Source: Lachnospiraceae bacterium (GTDB taxonomy: Bacteria > Bacillota > Clostridia > Lachnospirales > Lachnospiraceae). Taken from it: a stretch of 64,000 nt of DNA. Shown here piece by piece: positions 44,999 to 53,647 of the stretch. Position numbers and translations under genes: made by a program. How positions within the stretch are numbered: position 1 is the stretch's first letter; each line of letters opens with the position of its first letter. The stretch is from positions 1-64,000 of the forward strand of contig JAQVCT010000016.1 of NCBI GenBank assembly GCA_028689655.1, given 5' to 3'. The notes under the pieces are model-generated. The model had not been told where the DNA came from, did not search any database, and was given only the letters and a program-made list of their open reading frames with translations.

Positions 44999-45919
44999 TC
45001 AATCTTTCCTATCCCCAATAATGTACTGCGGACGATCCTTTACCTGCTCGTAGATCTTCGCAATATAAGTTCCCACAATGCCAAGACTTAGCATGATTCC
45101 CCCCGTCGCCAAGACAATCATGCAAATGATGGTAGGATAGCCGCTCTGGGCAGTTCCCCTTAAGTAACTCACAATAGCATCCACTCCCAATGCCACACCA
45201 AATCCCAGGATCAGAAATCCCAGTACACTGATCAACTTCAGCGGTGCGTAGGAAAATGCAATGATATTTTTCACTGCGTAACGCAGTAACGACGTAAAAG
45301 ACCATTTGGTGGTACCAGCCACGCGCTCCTGCACCTCATAATGTACGGAAGTGGTCTTAAAACCCACCCAGTAGGATAGCGCACGGAAAAAGGTATCTTT
45401 TTCATGGAGCCCTGACAGAATCTTCACGACTTTACGATCCAGCAATTTAAAATCAGATGTATTATTCATGTTCACACCGATGAGTTTACTCATAATATTA
45501 TAAAAAGAGTTGGCAAAAAGCTTATGAAAAACGGATTCCCTGCCACGGTTCGTCTTGATTCCTTCCACGACCTCATAGCCTTCCCGCCACTTTGCCACCA
45601 TCTCCACGATGGTCTTGGGTGGATGCTGCAGGTCCGCATCCATCACCACCACACAGTCACCGTTGGCCGCTCTCAATCCGGAGAATATGGCTGCCTCCTT
45701 TCCGAAGTTTCTGGAAAAGGAGATGCACTTCACCCGATTGTCCCTCTCATGTAATTCTGACAGCTTCTCATAGGTCTTATCTTTCGACCCGTCATCTATA
45801 AATAAATATTCCATCTCCAACCCAGGAAGATCCTGCTCCAATTCCTTCATGGCTTCATAGAAAAAGTGGATGGACTCCTCCTCGTTATAGCATGGAACAA
45901 TTATTGATAATACTGACAT
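44999..45919 (-). CDS. GtrB/DPM1-like polyprenyl-phosphate glycosyltransferase
   Basis: A 306-residue GT2 with SVLSIIVPCYNEEESIHFF, FIDDGSKDKTYEKL, DCVVVMDADLQHPPKTIV and a long amphipathic region, then two C-terminal membrane helices (about 228-252 and 262-288). This is the GtrB/ArnC-like layout that makes undecaprenyl-phosphate sugar. It is the first gene of its operon, with an excellent promoter (45995-45967) about 50 bases upstream, and is followed by the deacetylase and GT-C-like genes that could use its product. Confidence 0.92.
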   Translation of the reverse strand: MSVLSIIVPCYNEEESIHFFYEAMKELEQDLPGLEMEYLFIDDGSKDKTYEKLSELHERDNRVKCISFSRNFGKEAAIFSGLRAANGDCVVVMDADLQHPPKTIVEMVAKWREGYEVVEGIKTNRGRESVFHKLFANSFYNIMSKLIGVNMNNTSDFKLLDRKVVKILSGLHEKDTFFRALSYWVGFKTTSVHYEVQERVAGTTKWSFTSLLRYAVKNIIAFSYAPLKLISVLGFLILGFGVALGVDAIVSYLRGTAQSGYPTIICMIVLATGGIMLSLGIVGTYIAKIYEQVKDRPQYIIGDRKD

Positions 45920-45966
45920 TTATCTTTCCTCCGTTGTATTTTCTATATAGTCTTTAATCTAGGCAT

Positions 45967-45995
45967 ATTATAAAGCACGCACTATTTTTATGCAA
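45967..45995 (-). promoter_or_regulatory. Promoter of the gtrB-chbG-pseI operon
   Basis: -35 TTGCAT (45995-45990), 17-bp spacer, consensus -10 TATAAT (45972-45967). The 8-gene operon then runs to the terminator at 38722-38687 without another strong signal. Confidence 0.75.
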
Positions 45996-46049
45996 TCCAT
46001 ATCCCGAAAAAGTTTATATTACCTGGATATTATGCCCATATTTTCTTGT

Positions 46050-47735
46050 TTAAGCAATCTTTTCAGATTCCCCCCTGGCTGCCATACCCATTCCCATGAG
46101 TGCGAAAATATAAGGGGTGGACATGACCTGTTGAAAGCTCACCGAGTTATTCACACAGTACGCAGCCAGGCAGCCGATGATGGACAGACAGATCCAGTTC
46201 GATTCCGCTCCATCCCTGCATTTTCTATAAAAGGTATACAGTGCTGTGGCGAAGATACTCATATAGGATATCATTCCCAGGATTCCTGTATTAATCAGTG
46301 CATTCAGCCACTCATTGTGGGCACTGGCCACTTCTGCGTCTCCCCACCACTCTGCCAGAAATCCCTGCAGGCTGTTCCCATAATGGGTATAAATGTAAGG
46401 CGCAAAGCAGTCCGGGCCCGCCCCCAGTAACTGTCTGGTAAAAGGCATCTCCGTGAATGCTTTCACCACCACCTTCCACAGATAGATCCGTCCACTGCCC
46501 CAGGAATCGTTCCAGTTGCATATGGATATCTGATTTAAGATGGGGAGAAATGCCGGATACACTCCATGGAGTACCATGCATACCACCCCCACCAAACCAA
46601 CGAGGATAACCGTCAGAAAATATTTTTTCCTGAGCAATATGACGTCCCTGTCACTTTTCCCATCTATCACACTTTGGAGCCAATGTATGCGCCCCCTCCA
46701 TTCTGACTCATTGTCTCTTGGTTCCATATGAATCATATGTATCATACCCCATAAAAAAGCCGCTATTCCTGCATAGCAGAACCACATGGGGCTCAACAGC
46801 AATTGTTCGATTCCCAGATCTGATGCAAAATAAATCTGTTCCTTGTCTGCCATTGTATACCAGAATCCCAGCAGGATCACCGCTGCGCCACAGCCCATAT
46901 TCCATTGTAGAAAACGCTGTAACCGCTCCTTATTTCCCAGGGACAGACCCAGATACAGGATCAGTAATGCCGCCAGTGCTGCCAGTCCGCTGGTGCTGCC
47001 CTGTACCATAAGTGCCGCCGCTGCCAGCATATTCAGCACGAGCAGTACGGCAGACTGCCACGTGCGATGTCTTCCAAAGATGAAATAACCTATGAGAAAT
47101 GGCACTGTAGCACACAGATAGCCGCAATACCAGTTGATATTTCCTATGGTGGCCAGGAGGTGGGTCTTATTCCAGTATTCCAGCCCCTGAAACATATGAA
47201 GAGGGTCCAGAGCAAATCGGTTGCACACTCCTAAGAGGGATAATACCCCAGCCATCAGCAGCAGAACCTTCGGCATCCAGCGATTCCAGACCCAGCACCG
47301 TGATATGGCAAAGTAAATACCCACGAACATTAACTGGGACAGGACTCCCATATGCCAGTCCACAAATCCCCACAGTGCAATGGAGCTGTCAATACTGTAA
47401 AGTGCAGACACTATGACGATACCTGCATATCCCAGCATACAGATATCCAGAGCTCTCATTTTCTCCTGGCGTTCACTCTTCTCTGTCATATATTTTTTCC
47501 CCAGGAACAGCAGTAGTAATGCCGGCACCATGAGTATGGACACAACGAAAAAAAGGCGATATTTTCTATCGCCTATCATGACAAATCCCTCTCTGTGGTA
47601 TAGAGACAGTACCACGAACAGAAACAGGAGGTAGGCATTCGCCCCTGCCCTCATGATGGCGGTCAGGGGTATGGTAATCTCTTTGATTTCAACTGTTTCC
47701 TCTTCCAATAATTCTGTATTATTCTTCATTTTCAT
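46050..47735 (-). CDS. O-antigen ligase / polymerase-like membrane protein
   Basis: A 561-residue protein with about twelve membrane helices. The large periplasm-side loop (about 395-470) carries WGSGRIYLWKVVVKAFTEMP and GAGPDCFAPY, and SAHNEWLNALINTGILGMI follows; this R...H pattern is the Wzy_C/WaaL signature. Members polymerise or ligate lipid-linked glycans. In an otherwise ABC-exporter locus a Wzy/WaaL-type protein suggests a second glycan or a transfer reaction to protein or wall. It overlaps the upstream gene by 17 bases. Confidence 0.85.
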   Translation of the reverse strand: MKMKNNTELLEEETVEIKEITIPLTAIMRAGANAYLLFLFVVLSLYHREGFVMIGDRKYRLFFVVSILMVPALLLLFLGKKYMTEKSERQEKMRALDICMLGYAGIVIVSALYSIDSSIALWGFVDWHMGVLSQLMFVGIYFAISRCWVWNRWMPKVLLLMAGVLSLLGVCNRFALDPLHMFQGLEYWNKTHLLATIGNINWYCGYLCATVPFLIGYFIFGRHRTWQSAVLLVLNMLAAAALMVQGSTSGLAALAALLILYLGLSLGNKERLQRFLQWNMGCGAAVILLGFWYTMADKEQIYFASDLGIEQLLLSPMWFCYAGIAAFLWGMIHMIHMEPRDNESEWRGRIHWLQSVIDGKSDRDVILLRKKYFLTVILVGLVGVVCMVLHGVYPAFLPILNQISICNWNDSWGSGRIYLWKVVVKAFTEMPFTRQLLGAGPDCFAPYIYTHYGNSLQGFLAEWWGDAEVASAHNEWLNALINTGILGMISYMSIFATALYTFYRKCRDGAESNWICLSIIGCLAAYCVNNSVSFQQVMSTPYIFALMGMGMAARGESEKIA

Positions 47736-49278
47736 GTATCTTCACTACCCATACATCTTCAATCTTTGCAATGGATCCCTGTGCCGGGTACAGTGGCATG
47801 GCTTCATACTGCGCTGTAGCCTTTATGTCTTCCATCTCTTCCGAGGTGAGTGCCTCCGTCTCGATGCCCAGATAGGTCTTCAGGAACCAGGTCCTGACGC
47901 CCTCTGTGAGCAGTCCATTTTCCATGGCAACACCGGACATATCTACGAATTTATCATCATCGATGGGATTATTCTCCACCGGATACGCCTCCGGATAGAA
48001 ATTGCCCAGAATGGAGACCGTATCTCCGTACTGATACCCCTCCTGTGCCTCCACGTTCACCATGATGCGATTATAGTAACTGTTCGCACGATCGAAGGCA
48101 ATACTGGTTCTGAAATATGCCTCGTTGGTAAGGATATAATTCTGATATCCAATGAGTACAATGAGCAGTGTGGCAATCCATGCCAGTCCTGTATTCATCC
48201 AGGCCTTGACCGTGTGCTCCCGTCCCTGTATCTGCCCCATGACAAGCTCTCCCAGTACCAGCAGCACCACGTAGACGAAAAAGTACTGGTGAAGCATCTG
48301 CATGGTAGCATCCTGTGTCTCCGGTGCCAGGATATAGATGGATGCCAGTGCCAGCGGAATCAACAGAGCAAGTACGAATATCAGCAGGGTGGACTTCCAC
48401 TCTTTCCAGATCCTTCTCCGCCATACCAGCCAGATCAGCAGGCCCGCGATGGCAACACAGATGAGAATATTCAGCACCTGTGCCACCGGCGTGGTAAAGC
48501 TCAGGGGCTCTATGACGAAATACTCCAGAATCCGCTTATAGGCCCGGGCGATGAGACGTGGCAGCCTGGACAGCGGTATCTGTCCCATGGTGTCTATCCC
48601 TCTGTCTGTTGTGAGGTTATCATTCATGTGGTTAGAGATGAAAAGGTAGATCACCATGGTAATGCCCAGTGTGACCAATGCCTTGATGCACTCCTTCCAT
48701 ACGCTCCAAAAAGTGCTTCCTCTTAACAGCCGTACCATAAAAAGGCAGACGAGCATCCCTGCTGCCAGACAGATATAAGACTGATAGATGCCAAGACTCA
48801 GCACAAATAATAGAATCGCCGGGATAAAACCATATCTCCCCTTCTGATAGCAGTAGACTCCCGCACACACGAACAGAATACCCAGCGCATAGCAGGTCAC
48901 CGTAAACATGAAGGTCATAGTGCAGGCGATGCTGGGAAATGTCATCACCATGAAAGAGAGCAATACCGCTGAGGTCACCGTCTCCAGCCGGAGTGCGGCA
49001 TAGATAAAGCATGCCGCCATGGCCCACAGTATGATCGCCAGTACGCCGTTCAATGCCGGAACACTCCACTTTCCATATAGGGGACGGATAAATTCCAGCA
49101 GCCATCTGCCGTATTCCGCCCCGCTTCCAAAGCCTCTCAGATTATAGAGATCATCCCAGTTGGGAAGCTTATGTGTGATCATATAAATATGTGTGATTAG
49201 TCCCCACACAATGCCCGACACAAAGCAGATCCAGATATTTTTCGGTATTTTCTTATACAGGTCTTTTATAATATCCAT
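47719..49278 (-). CDS. GtrII-like membrane glucosyltransferase domain protein
   Basis: A 519-residue protein with about eleven membrane helices from residue 13 to 385 and a soluble C-terminal part of about 130 residues (YFRTSIAFDRANSYYNRIMV...). An early loop with THKLPNWDDLYNLRGFGSGAEYGRW matches GtrII/GtrC-type O-antigen glucosyltransferases, which take glucose from undecaprenyl phosphate. Substrate is uncertain. It overlaps the downstream ligase-like gene by 17 bases, implying coupling. The start follows a tandem-repeat spacer. Confidence 0.78.
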   Translation of the reverse strand: MDIIKDLYKKIPKNIWICFVSGIVWGLITHIYMITHKLPNWDDLYNLRGFGSGAEYGRWLLEFIRPLYGKWSVPALNGVLAIILWAMAACFIYAALRLETVTSAVLLSFMVMTFPSIACTMTFMFTVTCYALGILFVCAGVYCYQKGRYGFIPAILLFVLSLGIYQSYICLAAGMLVCLFMVRLLRGSTFWSVWKECIKALVTLGITMVIYLFISNHMNDNLTTDRGIDTMGQIPLSRLPRLIARAYKRILEYFVIEPLSFTTPVAQVLNILICVAIAGLLIWLVWRRRIWKEWKSTLLIFVLALLIPLALASIYILAPETQDATMQMLHQYFFVYVVLLVLGELVMGQIQGREHTVKAWMNTGLAWIATLLIVLIGYQNYILTNEAYFRTSIAFDRANSYYNRIMVNVEAQEGYQYGDTVSILGNFYPEAYPVENNPIDDDKFVDMSGVAMENGLLTEGVRTWFLKTYLGIETEALTSEEMEDIKATAQYEAMPLYPAQGSIAKIEDVWVVKIHENEE

Positions 49279-49299
49279 TTATTCATTCCTTCATTTTGA

Positions 49300-49364
49300 T
49301 TTCTATTCATATTTCCTATTCATGTTTTCTATTCATGTTTTCTATTCATGATTCCTACTCATCA
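49300..49364 (-). repeat. 13-bp tandem repeat spanning a stop codon
   Basis: On the minus strand GAGTAGGAATC is followed by ATGAATAGAAAAC twice, ATGAATAGGAAAT and ATGAATAGAAATC. The first TAG is the stop of the 268-residue protein, and every later unit repeats it. The array extends to within 25 bases of the next gene. Confidence 0.88.
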
Positions 49365-50161
49365 TCCTTCTGATACAGGTCAATGCCCAGTTCTGCAATA
49401 TGATTCTCATAGATATGATAACCATCCACATTCTTTATGAGGAGGTAACCATACTGCTCAATATCCTCATCAAATACCTTGTCCTGGTGCAGGATGATAT
49501 AATGGCAGCCAGCCTCGCTGGCCTGTCTCGCCAGTGTCTTGGCATAGATGATACCTGCTTCCATGGTCTGATACATAGGATGCCAGAGATTCCACCGTGT
49601 GATAAGAACTTCCCTTCCATAGGGCATATGAATATTCGCCGAGTACTGACGCACATAGGAGATCATCTCCTGGGGAAATACTGCACACACCCAGTTATCC
49701 TCATTTTCCGGTATGATCTCATCACATACGTCGATGACTTCCCTGGGAATATGATATGCATTTACTGCCTTTTGAAATGTGGGATTATCATAGGTATAAT
49801 CCCCGCCTCTCATGATTATAACACATGCCAGCAGTCCCAGCACCACTTTACGCCATGTGTTCCTTTGCAGTGAGATCAGCTTGGTCGCCGCCAATGCCAC
49901 CACCAGACTTACCGGCAGGAACCAGAGAATGCGGTAATAGGTCTCTCCGTCAAAGATGTAGTTCAGCAGCAGATAGGAAATGCCGGGTAAGAAAAAGATG
50001 CCCAGTATGCAGGCAGAACTATACACCAGCACTGTCTTTTTCCCCTTGTCCTCCTCCGTGATCCACAGATAGAGAAGTCCACACAGAAAAAGTGTCATAT
50101 AGATGCTGCTGCCGCTGTAGGCTCTAAAAATCTCTGCTGTTTTTTCCAACACATTCATCAT
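49355..50161 (-). CDS. Membrane protein, possible C-terminal partner of the DUF6077 protein
   Basis: A 268-residue protein with three or four membrane helices (about 18-120) and a soluble tail (about 125-268) containing YIILHQDKVFDEDIEQYGYLL. The tail resembles the terminal soluble domain found in large multi-helix sugar-transfer proteins. Immediately upstream lies the 153-bp element and then a DUF6077 gene ending without such a domain. The two may be halves of one ancestral gene split at the element, or a genuine two-gene system. The start MMNVLEK has GGAG upstream, so it can be translated on its own. The 3' end is a 13-bp repeat array. Confidence 0.65.
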   Translation of the reverse strand: MMNVLEKTAEIFRAYSGSSIYMTLFLCGLLYLWITEEDKGKKTVLVYSSACILGIFFLPGISYLLLNYIFDGETYYRILWFLPVSLVVALAATKLISLQRNTWRKVVLGLLACVIIMRGGDYTYDNPTFQKAVNAYHIPREVIDVCDEIIPENEDNWVCAVFPQEMISYVRQYSANIHMPYGREVLITRWNLWHPMYQTMEAGIIYAKTLARQASEAGCHYIILHQDKVFDEDIEQYGYLLIKNVDGYHIYENHIAELGIDLYQKDDE

Positions 50162-50204
50162 TTAAACTCTCCAATAGCACTTTGTCCCATTACATTACTA
50201 TAAC

Positions 50205-50356
50205 GTAACTATTAGAACCCCATGCGCAAAATCACTTCCTCGAAGCTTTCCTTTTGCTTATGTGGTTACTTCGCCAAATAAATTCACAAAAATCAGCGCA
50301 CTCATGCAAGCATGATTCGCATATTTTTATGAATTTGCCTGGCTCTGAATAGTTAC
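50205..50356 (-). repeat. 153-bp-type interspersed element, copy 3 (inverted)
   Basis: This copy is 152 bp and opposite in orientation to copies 1 and 2. Changes in the small hairpin (GCTTC-GAG-GAAGT) keep it pairable. It starts one base after the TAA of the DUF6077 gene. Flanks TTATAAT and TTATAGT could be an imperfect target duplication. Confidence 0.85.
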
Positions 50357-50357
50357 A

Positions 50358-51524
50358 TTATAACAAGATCTTCAGATATAGCAATCCGATACACAGTAGC
50401 GGTATCATGGATATCATACATGGCAGTAACAGGCGAAGCTTTTTATAAGTGACAGCACAGACCACTGTGACACCGCCAATGAGCAGTGCCGATAACAGGA
50501 TTCCCGCAAGGGAAGTGTACACTGCTGTGACCATGACGAAGGACAGCAATACCCAGGGGGCCATGATCTCATGCTTCAAGTTGGCATGGATCACCGGATT
50601 CTCTATCTCTTTCAGGTATACATCCAGATTCTGGTTCCGTTGAAGATTCTTCCACATGAGCAGCAATCCCAGAATACTGGCTGCCGGGATGATGTTGCCC
50701 AGAAATGCCTTCCCCTGACCGGTGCGGGTGAGCAGGAACGTACTGTTGGTGTATATGGTGGCATTGCCAAAGATATTCATCAGGTTCACGAAGATCAGAA
50801 ATAACGGCACATATTCCTTCGGCAGTAATAAGTCCCCGATGAGCTTATAGATCATGTATACAAAGATCAATATGAACACCGAGTATATGGTCTGGGTCAT
50901 GATCGTGGGATGTATCCCGCAGACTTCCGACAGGAACGAGATGAAAACAGGGGCTGCAGAAAAGGCATGACGCTTATCCAGGACGGAGGACTCCCCTGTA
51001 AAGGGCAGGTAAAGATACATATTTTTCATGGTGTTGGTGATCACGGAGGTCACTACGTAGAACGCATCGTCCCCATCGTGGAATTGGTAGAAGATCTTCT
51101 TATAGATCTGAAATCCTATCAGGCCAAATACCACCAGCCATAGAAATCCCGTGGACAGATTCCCCGTCAGCGTTTTCCTGGACTTTGATTTTTGATTTTG
51201 ATTATTTTGATTTTTCGTCCCGAATCTCTTCATCACGCACTCGTGATTCCGGCTGATCCAGTATCTGCCATTATGGATGAGGGATATTACCGCAAGAACT
51301 GCCATGGAGACTCCATATACATATACCAATGGCATAAAATGATTATAGAACACTACGAAGGGCAGATAGATCACCTGAAACGCTGCAAGCATGATGAAAT
51401 AACCCATGACCATGATCATGGTAATATTCTGATATTCTTTTCTGATCCATCGGGTGGCGGACAAACCCAGACAAAAGGGAATGATGACCAGCCACAAGAT
51501 AACACTCAATGCCTGTATCCACAT
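50358..51524 (-). CDS. DUF6077 family membrane protein
   Basis: A 388-residue protein with about nine membrane helices. A polar, K/N-rich cytoplasmic loop lies near 95-125, and the conserved extracytoplasmic FHDGDDAFYVVTSVI is near 150-164, where Asp-Asp may be catalytic as in GT-C enzymes. The family is associated with glycan loci; its activity is not established to my knowledge. It ends abruptly after the last helix (LLYLKILL) right at the 153-bp element. The next gene may hold the missing C-terminal portion. Confidence 0.7.
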   Translation of the reverse strand: MWIQALSVILWLVIIPFCLGLSATRWIRKEYQNITMIMVMGYFIMLAAFQVIYLPFVVFYNHFMPLVYVYGVSMAVLAVISLIHNGRYWISRNHECVMKRFGTKNQNNQNQKSKSRKTLTGNLSTGFLWLVVFGLIGFQIYKKIFYQFHDGDDAFYVVTSVITNTMKNMYLYLPFTGESSVLDKRHAFSAAPVFISFLSEVCGIHPTIMTQTIYSVFILIFVYMIYKLIGDLLLPKEYVPLFLIFVNLMNIFGNATIYTNSTFLLTRTGQGKAFLGNIIPAASILGLLLMWKNLQRNQNLDVYLKEIENPVIHANLKHEIMAPWVLLSFVMVTAVYTSLAGILLSALLIGGVTVVCAVTYKKLRLLLPCMISMIPLLCIGLLYLKILL

Positions 51525-51545
51525 AGTTATTGACCTGTCTTTCTG

Positions 51546-51938
51546 TTATTGATTGCGCTCCACCAGTTCCATAAGTCCCAGAGGACTGGTGAGAAATGCT
51601 ACACGTTGATTGTCAAAAAGAATGGCTTCTTTGGGTTCAGAGACCAGCATGGCCCCCTGCTCCACCAGTTCCCCAATCGCCACATCTATATCTTCCACCT
51701 CGTAGCATGTGTGATACAGAAAATTTCGTTTCTTTACCAGCTTCTCCACCACTTTCCCTGCGATGAGTTCGATCTTAGTTCCATCCGTCAGGGTGACCAT
51801 ACACAGATCCGCATCCTGATTGGCATCATAGACTGTCTGTGTGCAATCCCTGATCTCCAGAAGGTTCTGTAGATATGCCTTCATGTCCGCTATATTTTCT
51901 GTTGCGATTCCGATATGGTGCATCTTCATCTTAACCAT
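51546..51938 (-). CDS. VOC family (glyoxalase-fold) protein
   Basis: A 130-residue vicinal-oxygen-chelate protein, MKMHHIGIATENIADMKAYL through PLGLMELVERN, with paired beta-alpha-beta-beta-beta modules. Metal-ligand candidates are His7 (HHIGIA), Glu in TKIELIAG, His in FLYHTCYEVED and Glu in LMELVE. This spacing is like methylmalonyl-CoA epimerase or a glyoxalase; a role for it in glycan synthesis is unknown. The start is at 51938 behind GGAGGGCG rather than at the upstream 51983 ATG. The spacer upstream holds a TATAAT box without a convincing -35. Confidence 0.82.
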   Translation of the reverse strand: MVKMKMHHIGIATENIADMKAYLQNLLEIRDCTQTVYDANQDADLCMVTLTDGTKIELIAGKVVEKLVKKRNFLYHTCYEVEDIDVAIGELVEQGAMLVSEPKEAILFDNQRVAFLTSPLGLMELVERNQ

Positions 51939-52100
51939 TTTTCGCCCTCCATATTTCAGTGCAGTGAAATATTTATTTTTCACTCTTATTTTTCTTTATT
52001 ATAGCCATAAAACCAAAGAGACATGACTATAAGCCATGCCTTCCCTGATTCATATTTTCTTTTTACACTTTGGGTGATTGAATAACATGCGTAATCCTCT

Positions 52101-52781
52101 TTAGCCGTGATACTCACCGTGATACTGCACCAGAGTCACATCCTTCACTGCTTCGATTGCTTTGATCTGATCCACAAAGGAAGTTTCCTCCCCCTTGCAG
52201 GATAACTGCACGGTCATCTCGGTCTCTTCATTTCTAAGTACCTTTGATTTCAGGGCGTAACGTACTGACTTGATATTCTCTAAGATTGCCTTCTCTGCAT
52301 CTCCGCGAAAGTGTACGATCATCACATAAGACTGTGCATTCATCACTTTTGCATTGAAGATCATGATCATGGCGATGAAAATGATGGCACCGATCACTGC
52401 CAGTATGTACATGCTGGCACCTACTGTAATACCTGTGGTAATGGCCCAGAAAAGGTATAACAGATCTGCCGGTTCCTTCACTGCTGTTCTGTAACGCACG
52501 ATGGACAGTGCACCTACCATACCAAGGGATATAACGATGTTCGTACTGATGGCAAGCGTTACCATACAGGTTAGGATCGTCATGCCTACCAGAGTCATTC
52601 CGAAGGTTCTGCTGTAAATCACACCCTGAAAATATTTCTTGTAGACCATGTAGATGACGATTCCCATGATCAATGCGATTGCCATATCAGCAATAATGGT
52701 AAGAAGGGTACTGGTGGATATTGCCTGACTGTACATGTCAGACTCCAATATGGATTTTTTGATCATATCTTTTGCGCTCAT
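52101..52781 (-). CDS. DUF4956 membrane protein
   Basis: A 226-residue protein with three or four helices (about 24-140) and a soluble ferredoxin-like C-terminal domain (about 150-226, SYVMIVHFRGDAEKAILENIK). The SIVRYRTAVKEPADLLYLFWAI stretch fits DUF4956. The family usually travels with VTC-domain and CotH proteins, exactly as here. Its biochemical role is not known to me. The last codons duplicate a 12-base unit, giving the C-terminus YHGEYHG. Confidence 0.9.
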   Translation of the reverse strand: MSAKDMIKKSILESDMYSQAISTSTLLTIIADMAIALIMGIVIYMVYKKYFQGVIYSRTFGMTLVGMTILTCMVTLAISTNIVISLGMVGALSIVRYRTAVKEPADLLYLFWAITTGITVGASMYILAVIGAIIFIAMIMIFNAKVMNAQSYVMIVHFRGDAEKAILENIKSVRYALKSKVLRNEETEMTVQLSCKGEETSFVDQIKAIEAVKDVTLVQYHGEYHG

Positions 52782-52800
52782 TTTTAATTCTCCATTTCCT

Positions 52801-52838
52801 ATTTTTATTCTTTTTTATTTTTTTATTCTTTTTTATCT
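52801..52838 (-). repeat. 17-19 bp tandem duplication across a stop codon
   Basis: The minus strand reads GATAAAAAAGAATAAAAAA then ATAAAAAAGAATAAAAATA. The stop TAA of the VTC gene (52835-52833) is in the first copy; the second copy and remainder form the spacer to DUF4956. Confidence 0.6.
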
Positions 52839-53540
52839 CATCAAATCATATTTTCTATCATAGCACATACAGTATTTGGAGGCTGCGACTTTCTCTGCAC
52901 TCTCGGGGGGCAGCAGGGAACGTATCAGCTCAGGGATGCACTGGGTGTACTTCACTTCCAGTATCAGTTCTCCCTGCTCCAGGGCTTCCAGTGTGGGGAT
53001 TGTGACATCAAATAAGTCTGTGCTGCCTACACCTGCTCTCACGTTCATGTCAAAGGTGATGCGCACCGTGCCTGCATCATATACAAATGGAATCCGTTCA
53101 TAATCCACGATGACTTCCGGACGGAGCTGTTCACTCACGCAGGCTACATAGAACTCTTTACATACGGATTCTTCTCTGTCAAGGAGAAATCTGTATTCTC
53201 CATTCAATATTTGCTCTGTCTCCGCTCTGGTAAGGCTGGCAGATTCCTTATAAATATAATTTTCCTGTTTATGCTTGCATTCCAGCTTGATTACCTTATC
53301 GCTGTAATCATAGATCCTGATCCTGTATTTTCTTCTAGACGCCACGCCGGACTGTTTTTCCTCGTAAGCACTCTTCCAGTAATCATCAAAATACAGGCTA
53401 CGGATCAAATACTGACCGTTCACCGCATTTTTGTCTTTGGGAAGAATGTCCTTTATCCGGGCGATGAGAATGTCTTTTTCCACTTCACTAATTCGATATT
53501 TTAATTCATGTCGAAATATAGGCTTTTTACCTTCGTCCAA
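52833..53540 (-). CDS. VTC-domain polyphosphate polymerase-like protein
   Basis: A 235-residue CYTH/VTC-type tunnel-fold protein. Conserved strands are FRHELKYRIS, YLIRSLYFDDYWKSAY, RRKYRIRIYDYSDKVIKLECKHK and VDYERIPF with VRITFDMNVRAG; their Lys/Arg/Glu residues line the phosphate-binding tunnel. Eukaryotic VTC4 makes polyphosphate from ATP. The bacterial members next to CotH are predicted nucleotide-dependent polymerases or transferases. The start is probably TTG 53540. It sits between the CotH and DUF4956 genes. Confidence 0.9.
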   Translation of the reverse strand: MDEGKKPIFRHELKYRISEVEKDILIARIKDILPKDKNAVNGQYLIRSLYFDDYWKSAYEEKQSGVASRRKYRIRIYDYSDKVIKLECKHKQENYIYKESASLTRAETEQILNGEYRFLLDREESVCKEFYVACVSEQLRPEVIVDYERIPFVYDAGTVRITFDMNVRAGVGSTDLFDVTIPTLEALEQGELILEVKYTQCIPELIRSLLPPESAEKVAASKYCMCYDRKYDLMR

Positions 53541-53612
53541 ATCATAGTCTCACTTTCTCTCATTTTGTACTGCTAACTTTATATATTTTATCACAGCACC
53601 GTATATATTACT

Positions 53613-53645
53613 AATAAAAAAAATATAAATAGGCACAATGCCCGT
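53613..53645 (-). terminator. Weak terminator candidate after the CotH gene
   Basis: A short stem GGGCAT-TGTGCC is followed on the minus strand by ATTTATATTTTTTTT, three bases after the cotH stop. The stem is only about 5 bp, so read-through to the VTC gene is likely. Confidence 0.35.
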
Positions 53646-53647
53646 CA

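Noticed and set aside
47653-48726. Long plus-strand frame opposite the GtrII-like gene
   Set aside because: It lies wholly opposite two well-supported genes, has no domain or ribosome site, and shows the His/Gln/Cys-rich look of an antisense shadow.
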